DNA from: Pontibacter aydingkolensis
Lineage (GTDB): Bacteria > Bacteroidota > Bacteroidia > Cytophagales > Hymenobacteraceae
DNA length: 64,000 nt
Reading direction: 5' to 3'
NCBI RefSeq assembly: GCF_019443125.1
Contig: NZ_JAHYXK010000002.1
Span: 124,001-188,000, forward strand
This document shows positions 27,350-35,481 of the stretch, piece by piece. A program made the translations under genes and the position numbers. Under the pieces are notes generated by a model, which had not been told where the DNA came from, made no database searches, and worked only from the letters and a program-made list of their open reading frames with translations. The first letter of the stretch is position 1. Each line of letters starts with the position of its first letter.

Positions 27350-27778
27350 TCAGGCAACCAGCCACTGGTAAGCCTGTTCCTCGTCGGTAAAAAACCTAAA
27401 TTCAAACCCCTCTACTTTATTTTTGGGCAGGTTATTTAATTTATCTTGCAAGCTCAGAGAGTCAAGAAGCAACAAACTGTTAGGTGTCTCAACCCTGGCG
27501 TATCTTAAAACAGACGAGTCTATCAAAGCCGGAATAAACTCGTTAAACAGCCACTTTGCATCCTGAATTGTAGTATATTATGTTGCTTTGGCGTTTCCCA
27601 GCCATCTTTTTGGCTTAAACCTATCAATCAGCTTAAGCAGCATCAGAAATTTCTCTTTCAGGATATCTCCCTCCAGGTGGCACTTCCAGAAAACATATAT
27701 CATAGATGTTTTCTCATGCATTTCTACCCTGTAAAACTGGTCATCTGCTACAAGTATACTATCATCTTTATCACTCAT
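27350..27778 (-). pseudogene. STAS-like protein gene interrupted by one in-frame stop
   Basis: The frame starts at the ATG at 27778 and reads 66 codons (MSDKDDSILVADDQFYRVEM onward) to a TAA at 27578-27580. It then continues in the same frame without any shift for 76 codons (YTTIQDAKWLFNEFIPALID onward) to a TGA at 27350-27352. The two parts together have the size and pattern of a STAS/SpoIIAA-like protein, related in layout to the protein at 53003-53437. A single point mutation, a sequencing error or readthrough could explain the stop. It is the first chromosomal gene after the island. Confidence 0.7.
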
Positions 27779-28101
27779 TATAATTTAAAATAGGTTTTTA
27801 AAACTCAGGGTACTTAATAAATATAACCATTTTAAACCCCACATACAACCCTTTACCATTTTAATATAGCGAATTATAAATACTATATACTCCACGACAA
27901 CACACTGTATCGCCTGGGATAACCTGCACTAATCTTAACCCGGTGGCATATTTCTCTTGCTTAAAACCCCTTATAGTGGGCGCTACTTAACCTTTTATGC
28001 GCAAATACAGTAATATTAGATATGGCAATATCTTCATATAAGAGCGCTAATACATTGCTTCTTACCATGCAAGCTGCCTTTTAACCATAAAATCTAAAAC
28101 T
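27779..28101. other. Intergenic region, 323 bases
   Basis: AT-rich. It separates the divergent STAS-like pseudogene and the small lipoprotein gene, so promoters for both are expected. I see no RNA gene and no repeat worth naming. Confidence 0.4.
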
Positions 28102-28272
28102 ATGAAAAACATAAGAGTATATTTAATGGCCCTGCTTGTGCTGCTAACCTTTACACTTAGCAGTTGCGAGTTGGTAGGTGACATTTTTGAAGCCGGCATG
28201 TGGACAGCACTTATCATTATTGTAATAATTGTACTGATCGTTACCTGGCTGTTCCGGAAAATAAGAAGATAA
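28102..28272 (+). CDS. Small membrane lipoprotein
   Basis: 56 residues. The signal MKNIRVYLMALLVLLTFTLS leads to a lipobox cysteine (LSSC), followed by a short linker and one hydrophobic segment (ALIIIVIIVLIVTWLF) with a basic tail KIRR. It should be anchored in a membrane by both ends. A terminator follows at once. Similar tiny proteins are common in Bacteroidota; function unknown. Confidence 0.7.
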   Translation: MKNIRVYLMALLVLLTFTLSSCELVGDIFEAGMWTALIIIVIIVLIVTWLFRKIRR

Positions 28273-28280
28273 CAAAAATA

Positions 28281-28307
28281 AAAAAGGAGCTATATAGCTC
28301 CTTTTTT
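28281..28307. terminator. Bidirectional terminator
   Basis: A near-perfect palindrome (AAAAAGGAGCTATATAGCTC, then CTTTTTT) lies between the convergent lipoprotein and fatty acid hydroxylase genes. It has A-runs and T-runs on both sides, so it can serve both. Confidence 0.8.
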
Positions 28308-28320
28308 ATACTTTAATTTT

Positions 28321-28929
28321 CTACCTGGATTTTTTCGGCATAGTGCCAAGTATATAATCCCAAAGCGGCGACGAAACGCCATAAGCAACTTCAGAATCTT
28401 TGTAGTGGTGTATGCTGTGATGTATCCAAAGCTGCTTCAGGAAATTTTTTGGCGGCGCATATGCATGTACCACATAGTGCACAAAAAGGTAAATAGCATA
28501 GCCAAACAGAATACCGGCTACCACTCCAAATACATACTTCCCAAATAGCAACTCAAAAACAAAGAAGAAAACAGTAGCATAAAGTATACTTACTACCGGC
28601 GGCATGGCCAGTCTCTTTTTATCTTTTGGGTACTCGTGATGGTTACCGTGGAAAACATACTGCACACGCGCTTTAAAAGGCGTATCGGTATCCATATGGA
28701 AAACATAGCGGTGCGCCAGGTACTCGAGCAGGGTAAAGATTATCCATCCCAGAAAAAAGAAGCCGATTGCCTGCACCAGGTTAATAAAACTATGCACCAG
28801 GCCATAGTATAGCATGCCTATGGCGATCAGGATAAAAATAGAAATGGGAAGGGCGATGTGCGTCCTTGTCATCTTTTCAAGAATCGGGTTCTCGAACAGC
28901 TGGGCACGTCCTTTGTGATTGGGTTTCAT
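28321..28929 (-). CDS. Fatty acid hydroxylase (sterol desaturase superfamily)
   Basis: 202 residues, integral membrane, with about four hydrophobic segments. The di-iron histidine clusters are present in order: HRYVFH near residue 73, HGNHHEYP near 94, HYVVHAYAPP near 150 and WIHHSIHHYKDSEVAYG near 168. Size and motifs match bacterial fatty acid 2-hydroxylases, which hydroxylate acyl chains of sphingolipids or lipid A. 2-hydroxy fatty acids are common in this group of bacteria. It is a single gene ending in the terminator at 28281-28307. Confidence 0.85.
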   Translation of the reverse strand: MKPNHKGRAQLFENPILEKMTRTHIALPISIFILIAIGMLYYGLVHSFINLVQAIGFFFLGWIIFTLLEYLAHRYVFHMDTDTPFKARVQYVFHGNHHEYPKDKKRLAMPPVVSILYATVFFFVFELLFGKYVFGVVAGILFGYAIYLFVHYVVHAYAPPKNFLKQLWIHHSIHHYKDSEVAYGVSSPLWDYILGTMPKKSR

Positions 28930-29028
28930 AGTAGAATTTCGCTGAACGTATTAATGCTGCGAAACCATTTATTTTCTTAAAAGAATTAAATAGTTTGCCA
29001 CATCTGTATAAATATATAACGCGGCTGT

Positions 29029-29538
29029 TTACTTATGGTTGAGCAATTGCGCTAATTGATCAACAGATATGGCACTGCTCTCCATCTTATACTTTGCCTG
29101 CTCGTAAAACTGAATTCTGTGCGCTAAGGTTTTAGCTAAAAACAAATTAATTTCTTCGCTGGATTTGCTGGCCAGTAGCGGCCTGATTTTCAGATTGGTG
29201 GATATAAGCCTGCGCGCTATCTCTCTGGTGGGCACGGCTAAGAAGATTGTTTCGCCGTGTTGGTTCATATAATTTATATTGTCGAAAAAACAGGGAGTAC
29301 CACCGCCTGTTGCAATAACAGCCTGCCTGTACTCTTGCACCACAGCCTGTAAGGCGGCACGTTCCAGTTCTCTGAAATGCGTCTCCCCTTGCTCTTCAAA
29401 AATAGCGGCTATGGTTCTTTGCTCCCGTTGTTCTATATAATCATCCAGGTCCACGAAAGTATAGCCTAACTGCTGCGCCAGTTGCTTGCCCAGCGTAGAC
29501 TTGCCGCTTCCCATCATGCCAAGTAAAAAGATTAACAT
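29029..29538 (-). CDS. aroK: Shikimate kinase
   Basis: 169 residues, normal length. Walker A GMMGSGKSTLGKQLA at the N-terminus, the shikimate-binding DLDDYIE with catalytic Asp, FRELE (Arg that binds shikimate), TGGGTPC and RPLLAS (lid Arg) are all present. It makes shikimate 3-phosphate for aromatic amino acids. It reads in the same direction as the DoxX-type gene upstream, with a 73-base gap. Confidence 0.95.
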   Translation of the reverse strand: MLIFLLGMMGSGKSTLGKQLAQQLGYTFVDLDDYIEQREQRTIAAIFEEQGETHFRELERAALQAVVQEYRQAVIATGGGTPCFFDNINYMNQHGETIFLAVPTREIARRLISTNLKIRPLLASKSSEEINLFLAKTLAHRIQFYEQAKYKMESSAISVDQLAQLLNHK

Positions 29539-29611
29539 CTTCCGGACTCTGAGTTAATAAAGTATAGCCTCCTGATCCACGGCTAAAGTGTGGAGCTATT
29601 ACCTATAACAA

Positions 29612-30712
29612 TTATCTATTAGCAATCAAAGCATTCACCTCTTCTATAGTTGGCGTGTCGTTGTAGTGCCACTTTCCTTTTACTACGCCATCCTGTAGCA
29701 GCAGTGTACCCGGGTTAGAACGCATGATGGTTTTGATTACGGTGCCGTCGCCGAAGTAATAGGGCACAGCCAGATTTACTTCGTGGCGAAACGCTTCAAA
29801 ATCCTGGCTACTGCTGCTGGTTACTGCCATTGGGGTTATGCCCTGTTGTTCTGCAGCCTGCACCAGTTTGTTTATTTCCTCAAAAGACGTACGATCTGCT
29901 TTGGCTACACCCTGCACCAGTACAAGCAATTTGTTGCCGGTTAATACTTCCTGGGTAAAATCGCCCTGCTCGTTCCAAACGTTAAAGTCCGTAATTTTCG
30001 GTCCGTCTTCCGGGTTAATGGCTACCATCTGCTTAAAAGTATAGCTCTGGTCGGTTGGGTACTCTTCAAACTCCTGCTCCTCGCCGTTCTTTACCATAAT
30101 ATACTTATACTTTAGCGGTGCAGAGGGCTTCATAAGGGCTGGAATATTGTTACCTACTTTGTAAGCCCTAAAGTCTACGTAAGGCAGGTGCTCGTAAGCA
30201 TACCAGCCAATACCCACCGAGATTACAGCGGTAAGGGCAGTTGCAATAGCGCCGGCTTTCTGGCTAATAAATGGCTGCAGGTAGCGCTGCGTCATCAGCA
30301 GGATCACGATCATCACCAGTAGCACAATGTCTTTTGTAAACGACTCCCAGGGCGTAAGTTTAATCGCATCGCCGAAACAGCCGCAGTCTGTCACCTTGTT
30401 AAAGTATGCCGAATAAAACGTCAGGAAGGTGAAGAAAACGATCATCGCCAGCAATGCAATCAGTACTCCTTTTAGCTTCCAGCGCACCAGCAAAGCAACG
30501 CCCAGCACTATCTCTGCCGCACTTAGCACTATGGACAGGAACAGCGAGTAAGGCTCAAAAGCTTTAAAGAAAGGCGCAATATCAGTAGAGAATACCTCGA
30601 AGTACTCTTCCAGTTTAATGGCTGTACCAACCGGGTCGTTTATTTTGATCAGGCCTGAGAAGATGAACAGCACGCCCACAAAGAGCCAGCAAAATTTGCT
30701 TATGTATTTCAT
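29612..30712 (-). CDS. DoxX-type membrane protein (BT_3928 family) with thioredoxin-like C-terminus
   Basis: 366 residues. Four to five hydrophobic segments in the first 170 residues begin with ISKFCWLFVGVLFIFSGLIK and include the paired cysteines of TDCGCFGDAIKLTPWESF near residue 110. The C-terminal 140 residues (LLVLVQGVAKADR..., PYYFGDGTVIKTIMRSNPG) resemble a thioredoxin-like fold without a CxxC motif. Such DoxX/MauE-like fusions are typical of Bacteroidota and probably act in membrane redox chemistry. A GC-rich interspersed repeat (30719-30752) begins six bases upstream of its start codon. Confidence 0.78.
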   Translation of the reverse strand: MKYISKFCWLFVGVLFIFSGLIKINDPVGTAIKLEEYFEVFSTDIAPFFKAFEPYSLFLSIVLSAAEIVLGVALLVRWKLKGVLIALLAMIVFFTFLTFYSAYFNKVTDCGCFGDAIKLTPWESFTKDIVLLVMIVILLMTQRYLQPFISQKAGAIATALTAVISVGIGWYAYEHLPYVDFRAYKVGNNIPALMKPSAPLKYKYIMVKNGEEQEFEEYPTDQSYTFKQMVAINPEDGPKITDFNVWNEQGDFTQEVLTGNKLLVLVQGVAKADRTSFEEINKLVQAAEQQGITPMAVTSSSSQDFEAFRHEVNLAVPYYFGDGTVIKTIMRSNPGTLLLQDGVVKGKWHYNDTPTIEEVNALIANR

Positions 30713-30718
30713 AATTTA

Positions 30719-30752
30719 CCTCCCCCTGCCCCCTCCTAAAAACAGGAGGGGG
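30719..30752 (+). repeat. GC-rich hairpin repeat, solo copy
   Basis: 34 bases, identical to the copy at 50328-50361 and nearly identical to the inverted copy at 50836-50870. It contains a CCCCCTCCT / AGGAGGGGG hairpin with a TAAAAAC-type loop. It lies just upstream of the DoxX-type gene, so transcripts of that gene probably start within or beyond it. Confidence 0.8.
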
Positions 30753-30883
30753 CTAGGTATAGCTTTTAAAGTTTATACTTCAGTAAAATGATATCTAAAT
30801 CTTAAAGTAAAATCTGGCGCCGGTATCCAACCGGTGAAGCAATGTGTACAAGAGTCTCCAGACTCGCTTATACCTGGTGAGTA

Positions 30884-31091
30884 TCCAACCACCCCTAACC
30901 CCTCCTTATCCAAGGCGGGGAATTCTGCTGCTACGCTAGCTTAAGTATAAGCGCTGTAGCTTTTGCTTAACCCCCCTTCCACCAAAATCCTTAACAGGAT
31001 GACAAGAGGGAAAAGGTGCTACTGCAATGATAGACAAAATAGTAAGTATAAATTCCCCGCCTTGGATAAGGAGGGGTTAGGGGTGGTTGGA
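30884..31091. mobile_element. 208-base MITE-like element with perfect 41-base inverted ends
   Basis: Arm 30884-30924 (begins TCCAACCACCCCTAACCCCT) and arm 31051-31091 are exact inverted copies over 41 bases, around a 126-base non-coding centre. A related arm and part of the centre (the GTCATCCTG...AAGGAT segment, inverted) recur at 59997-60140. No target duplication is obvious. Type and size suggest a non-autonomous transposable element, but no transposase for it is in the window. Confidence 0.65.
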
Positions 31092-31109
31092 CCCCAGGCT
31101 ATACTTTAC

Positions 31110-31664
31110 CTACTTCACCGGCTCCGCAAACCCCGACTTGATCAGCGCAAACACGGCGTAATTGATCATGTCGCGGTAGTTGGCCTCTACTCCTTCCGAG
31201 ATCAGCGTCTGCCCCTCGTTATCTTCAATCTGCTTGGTGCGGTACAACTTCATTAGGATGATATCCGTTATCGAACTCACACGCATGTCGCGCCAGGCCT
31301 CGCCGTAATCGTGGTTTTTGGCAGTGAGCAGTTTAATATTCTCCTCAATATGGTGCGTGTACTCCCGCTCCACCTCGTCAGCCGACAAGCTTATCGGAGC
31401 ATCGGCAGGCAGATTCAGCTGCATCAGGGCTATCACGCAATAGTTGATAATGCCTACAAACTCCCCATTGATATCATCCTCTACCAGCTGTTTTCCTTTT
31501 TCCTGAATCGAGCGGATGCGCTGCGCCTTTATAAATATCTGATCGGTGATGGAAGGCACACGCAGCACACGCCAGGCGGTACCGTAGTCTTTGGTTTTCT
31601 TTACAAAAGTATCTTTGCAGCGGTTTACAACGCTATTATATTCCTGGAGTGTTTGGCTAATCAA
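31110..31664 (-). CDS. DUF1599 family protein
   Basis: 184 residues from a TTG start; no ATG fits and the stop is close upstream. It consists of two tandem copies of one module: TKDYGTAWRVLRVPSITDQI with INYCVIALMQL, then NHDYGEAWRDMRVSSITDII with INYAVFALIKS. This internal duplication is typical of DUF1599 of Bacteroidota. Function is not established. It is divergent from folP with 34 bases between the starts, so the two share a promoter region. Confidence 0.85.
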   Translation of the reverse strand: MISQTLQEYNSVVNRCKDTFVKKTKDYGTAWRVLRVPSITDQIFIKAQRIRSIQEKGKQLVEDDINGEFVGIINYCVIALMQLNLPADAPISLSADEVEREYTHHIEENIKLLTAKNHDYGEAWRDMRVSSITDIILMKLYRTKQIEDNEGQTLISEGVEANYRDMINYAVFALIKSGFAEPVK

Positions 31665-31698
31665 CTTTTTAGATTTAATTTTAAAACGATAGACTGAA

Positions 31699-32565
31699 AT
31701 GCCACCATTGAATTCGAAAGATAAGCTTTTTCATAAAAAAAGTACACTTAACTGCTGCGGAAATATCCTCTCTCTGAGTACTCCGCAGGTTATGGGCATT
31801 CTTAACATTACCCCAGATTCTTTTTATGCCGGCAGCAGACTAAGCTCTACAGCAGAAGCCGTAGCCCGCGCCGAAGCTATGCTAACCGATGGCGCTGACA
31901 TGTTGGACATAGGCGGTTATTCCAGCCGGCCTGGCGCTGACGATGTGTCGGAGCAGGAAGAACTGGATCGTGTTGTGCCTGTTATAGAGGCCATACACAA
32001 CGCTTTGCCAGAGGCTATTCTTTCTATAGATACTTTCAGAGCTAATGTAGCCGCTGCTGCCGTACATGCCGGGGCTGCTATTGTAAACGATATTTCCGGC
32101 GGAAACTTGGATGAGGCGATGTTCGGGACTGTAGCTAAACTGCAGGTACCTTACATCTTAATGCACATGCGTGGAACACCACAAACCATGACAACGTTGG
32201 CTAAGTATGATGATGTGGCAACAGAGGTAATTGATGAGCTACAGGTGCAGGTGGCAAAGCTACAGAGGCTTGGTGTGAAAGATATTATACTTGACCCCGG
32301 CTTTGGCTTTGCCAAATCTATAGAACACAATTTTGAATTGCTGCGTCGTATGGATGAATTGCGTATCTTAGGGCTGCCCATACTTGCCGGGCTTTCGCGC
32401 AAATCCATGGTATATAAGTCGCTGGGTATAAACCAGGCCGACGCGCTTACAGGCACAATAGCCGTTAACACCATTGCGTTGATGAAAGGAGCCGACATTT
32501 TGCGGGTACACGACGTAAAAGAGACAAAACAGACAATACAACTTTACACGAAAACATTACTTTGA
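31699..32565 (+). CDS. folP: Dihydropteroate synthase
   Basis: 288 residues. MGILNITPDSFYAG, AEAMLTDGADMLDIGGYSSRPG, SIDTFRANV, VNDISGG, LHMRGTPQTM, LDPGFGFAKS and GLSRKS are all present, the full DHPS motif series. It joins p-aminobenzoate to the pterin in folate synthesis. Its stop overlaps the cdaA start, a coupling that is common in Bacteroidota. Confidence 0.96.
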   Translation: MPPLNSKDKLFHKKSTLNCCGNILSLSTPQVMGILNITPDSFYAGSRLSSTAEAVARAEAMLTDGADMLDIGGYSSRPGADDVSEQEELDRVVPVIEAIHNALPEAILSIDTFRANVAAAAVHAGAAIVNDISGGNLDEAMFGTVAKLQVPYILMHMRGTPQTMTTLAKYDDVATEVIDELQVQVAKLQRLGVKDIILDPGFGFAKSIEHNFELLRRMDELRILGLPILAGLSRKSMVYKSLGINQADALTGTIAVNTIALMKGADILRVHDVKETKQTIQLYTKTLL

Positions 32566-33410
32566 TATTTTTATTCAGCATAGGGTTCTTAGAAATAGAG
32601 ATGCTCGATATTATCGACATCCTGCTCGTAACGGTGCTATTATACCAGTTGTACAAGCTCCTGACGGGTAGTGTGGCGCTCAAGATTTTCCTGGGTCTGC
32701 TTTCTATTTACTTGCTATACCTGGTAGTGCGCGCCGCCGGTATGGAGTTGCTGAGTATCATACTTGGGCAGTTTATGGGCGTGGGTGTACTGGCCGCTAT
32801 TATACTTTTCCAGCCCGAGATCCGGCGTTTCCTTCTGCTTATCGGTAAAACCACAGCTTTTAATAACGATCGTTTTTTCCGTAGTTTTCCATGGCGGCGC
32901 GAACAGACAGATAAACTTAGCCTTACGCCTTTTATAGAAGCAGCTAAATCGCTGGCTGGTAAAAACACAGGTGCTTTGATCGTGTTCACCAAAAGCTCAG
33001 AGCTGAAATATTACGCTGAATCCGGAGATTTGATTGATGCCGTTATCTCTAAGCGTTTGCTGGTATCTATCTTCAATAAAAACAGTCCGCTGCACGATGG
33101 AGCTGTAATTATCTCAGGCAACCGCATTAAGGCAGCCCGCTGTATACTTCCGGTTTCGGAGAACCAGGAAATTCCGGCCTCTATGGGTTTGCGCCACCGT
33201 GCGGCCATCGGTTTAACAGAGATTACGGACAGTGTGGTATTGGTAGTATCGGAAGAAACCGGCCAGATTGCCCTGGTACGAAACGGCGAAGTATACCGAA
33301 ACCTTTCCTCATCAGACCTGCGCGTTAAGCTAAACCAGTTCCTGTTCGATACAGACCAGCGCACGTCAACAGCAACTGCAGCACCCGAAAAATCAGTAAG
33401 CGCGGCCTAG
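32562..33410 (+). CDS. cdaA: Diadenylate cyclase (c-di-AMP synthase)
   Basis: 282 residues from a TTG at 32562 that overlaps the folP stop. The next ATG (32601) would cut the conserved start GFLEIEMLDIIDILLV. Three membrane helices fill the first 95 residues, then comes the DAC domain with the catalytic DGAVII and the RHRAAIGLTE signature. It makes c-di-AMP at the membrane. No CdaR-type regulator gene follows; the next sequence is a repeat cluster. Confidence 0.93.
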   Translation: MIFLFSIGFLEIEMLDIIDILLVTVLLYQLYKLLTGSVALKIFLGLLSIYLLYLVVRAAGMELLSIILGQFMGVGVLAAIILFQPEIRRFLLLIGKTTAFNNDRFFRSFPWRREQTDKLSLTPFIEAAKSLAGKNTGALIVFTKSSELKYYAESGDLIDAVISKRLLVSIFNKNSPLHDGAVIISGNRIKAARCILPVSENQEIPASMGLRHRAAIGLTEITDSVVLVVSEETGQIALVRNGEVYRNLSSSDLRVKLNQFLFDTDQRTSTATAAPEKSVSAA

Positions 33411-33428
33411 ACCACAGGTTAATAGGAC

Positions 33429-33614
33429 CGCAGATTAAAGGAGATTAAGTTGATTTATAGGATTTCTGTCTCGCCTTAGAGTTATACTTCTACTGAGATC
33501 ACGGTTTAACTATTCTTTATTTTCTAACTTAAACAAAAAAGACGCAAAATATTGCGTCTCTACATAAAACCTCTTGAGTAATCTCACGAATCAGTCAAAT
33601 CTCTTTAATCTGCG
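33429..33614. repeat. Nested intergenic repeats
   Basis: An imperfect inverted repeat (CGCAGATTAAAGGAGATT at 33429-33446 and its inverse at 33598-33614) flanks a perfect hairpin GACGCAAAATATTGCGTC at 33541-33558. The hairpin has six A before it, so read on the minus strand it also works as a terminator for the gene at 33622. The first repeat recurs at 59948. Both types are, from memory, interspersed in many Bacteroidota genomes. Confidence 0.7.
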
Positions 33615-33621
33615 ACCCTCT

Positions 33622-33828
33622 CTAATCACCGGTCTTTTTATTCCAGAAGTACCAATAGGCTGCAGGCCCAAATACAGGTAGTATCCAAAGCAACAACATC
33701 CAGTTAAGGCGCTGGGTTAAAGTATGGTTCGATCTGAAAATAAGGTGGAATATACTTAGCAACACTACCAGGTAATTGGCAAGTATAAGTATAACTACAA
33801 GGGGATATCTGGCAAATAGTTGCTCCAT
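33622..33828 (-). CDS. PLDc_N-type small membrane protein
   Basis: 68 residues with two hydrophobic segments (VVILILANYLVVLLSIFHLI and WMLLLWILPVFGPAAYWYF) and the PFGPxxY-like turn of PLDc_N domains, usually found at the N-terminus of cardiolipin synthases but here alone. It may act in membrane stress. It follows the gene at 33842 by 13 bases on the same strand. Confidence 0.7.
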   Translation of the reverse strand: MEQLFARYPLVVILILANYLVVLLSIFHLIFRSNHTLTQRLNWMLLLWILPVFGPAAYWYFWNKKTGD

Positions 33829-33841
33829 ATGGTATGCTGTT

Positions 33842-34129
33842 TTAGAATAGCATTTCGCTTACGAACCACATCAGGTAAAGCAGAGCCGGCGCTACAAATA
33901 AAAGTATGTTGCCCAGGTTTGTGCGTGTCCAGTGCGGGTTAAGCAGCATACTAATGTAAGCCTCTGCAGACAATAGTATAGAGAAGTAGAACGTGATCTG
34001 CATTAAAGTATACACAATATTTGCCTCGCCGCGTATGCTTGCCGTTGCATAAGCCAGAAACGAGATTACCAGCCACGATAGTACAGTACCCAACAGCAAC
34101 TGCCCCGGTTTTATCTTAATATTGTTCAT
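33842..34129 (-). CDS. Small integral membrane protein, unknown
   Basis: 95 residues, three hydrophobic segments (LLGTVLSWLVISFLAYATAS, LMQITFYFSILLSAEAYISM, ILLFVAPALLYLMWFV). No family recognised. It is probably co-transcribed with the PLDc_N-type gene downstream. Confidence 0.6.
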   Translation of the reverse strand: MNNIKIKPGQLLLGTVLSWLVISFLAYATASIRGEANIVYTLMQITFYFSILLSAEAYISMLLNPHWTRTNLGNILLFVAPALLYLMWFVSEMLF

Positions 34130-34174
34130 GCGTTATACTTTCCCAGTTGTTTAGACGACAATATACAAAAAATA

Positions 34175-34210
34175 AGAAAAGCCACTCCCTTACCGGAAGT
34201 GGCCTTTTTA
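34175..34210 (-). terminator. Terminator of kbl
   Basis: The stem GGCCACT / AGTGGC (read on the minus strand AAGGCCACTTCC...GGGAGTGGCTTTT) with a trailing T-rich run lies 21 bases after the kbl stop. Confidence 0.75.
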
Positions 34211-34230
34211 CTAATGCAAAGTATAAACTC

Positions 34231-35427
34231 TTACTTCAGCACCCCTAGCTCTCTACCAACCTCAGTAAAGGCGGCGATACACTTATCAAGGTGCTCTTTG
34301 TCGTGCACGGCAGAGATCTGCACACGAATACGCGCCTGGCCTTTTGGTACTACAGGATAGTAGAAACCAATTACGTAAATGCCTTTGTCAAGCATGCGGG
34401 CAGCGAACTCCTGTGCAAGCGGCGCTTCGTACAGCATTACCGGTACAATCGGGTGATCGCCTGGCTTTATATCGAAACCGGCCTCTGTGATTTTCTCACG
34501 GAAGTATTTGGTGTTCCACTCCAGTTTATCGCGCAGCTCGGTAGTAGAGCTAAGCAGGTCAAGCACAGCTATGGAAGCGCCAACTATAGACGGAGCCAGT
34601 GAATTAGAGAACAGGTAAGGGCGCGAACGCTGGCGCAGCATATCAATGATCTCTTTGTGACCAGAGGTAAAACCACCCATGGCGCCTCCCAGTGCCTTAC
34701 CCAAGGTACCTGTAATGATATCAATCTTGCCCATTACATTGCGGTACTCATGCGTACCACGGCCTGTTTTGCCTAAGAAACCAGAGCTGTGGCACTCATC
34801 AATCATGATCAGGGCTTTATACTTTTCGGCCAGTTCAACAATTTTATCCAGCTGCGCAATGGTACCATCCATCGAGAAAGAACCGTCGGTTACGATAATG
34901 CGGTGCTTGGTGTTAGCGTTTACAGCCTCCTGTAGTTTAGCCTCCAGGTCAGCCATGTCGTTGTGGTTGTAACGGAAGCGCTGCGCCTTACACAAACGAA
35001 CCCCGTCTATAATAGAAGCATGGTTAAGAGCATCAGAGATAATAGCAGAATCTGCATCAAAAAGAGGCTCAAATACACCACCGTTGGCATCAAAAGCAGC
35101 AGCATAAAGTATAGTATCTTCTGTGCCCAGGAACTCCGATATCTTACGCTCCAGTTCTTTGTGGATATCCTGTGTACCGCAAATAAAGCGCACCGAACTC
35201 ATGCCATAACCATGCGTGTCGATAGCCTCTTTAGCAGCCTCGATCACACGTGGGTGTGCAGAAAGACCAAGGTAGTTGTTGGCGCAGAAGTTTAGCACAT
35301 GGTGCTGTTGTGTTGTATCAATATCAGCGCCCTGCGGAGTGGTGATAATACGCTCTTGCTTAAACAAACCTGCCTCTTTGATTTCGGCAAGCTGCTGCTC
35401 TAAGTCTGGTTTTAAAGTTTCGTACAT
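34231..35427 (-). CDS. kbl: Glycine C-acetyltransferase (2-amino-3-ketobutyrate CoA ligase)
   Basis: 398 residues, alpha-oxoamine synthase fold. [39 protein letters not shown] and the PLP lysine in [14 protein letters not shown] are present. It splits 2-amino-3-ketobutyrate with CoA into glycine and acetyl-CoA, the second step of threonine breakdown. The first-step enzyme is encoded 1.6 kb away at 37003 on the other strand, with only the repeat protein gene between. Confidence 0.95.
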   Translation of the reverse strand: MYETLKPDLEQQLAEIKEAGLFKQERIITTPQGADIDTTQQHHVLNFCANNYLGLSAHPRVIEAAKEAIDTHGYGMSSVRFICGTQDIHKELERKISEFLGTEDTILYAAAFDANGGVFEPLFDADSAIISDALNHASIIDGVRLCKAQRFRYNHNDMADLEAKLQEAVNANTKHRIIVTDGSFSMDGTIAQLDKIVELAEKYKALIMIDECHSSGFLGKTGRGTHEYRNVMGKIDIITGTLGKALGGAMGGFTSGHKEIIDMLRQRSRPYLFSNSLAPSIVGASIAVLDLLSSTTELRDKLEWNTKYFREKITEAGFDIKPGDHPIVPVMLYEAPLAQEFAARMLDKGIYVIGFYYPVVPKGQARIRVQISAVHDKEHLDKCIAAFTEVGRELGVLK

Positions 35428-35481
35428 AGTCTCGTTTGTTCTTATCCGTTTATCGTTGTTCGATTTAATATAAGTATAAAT

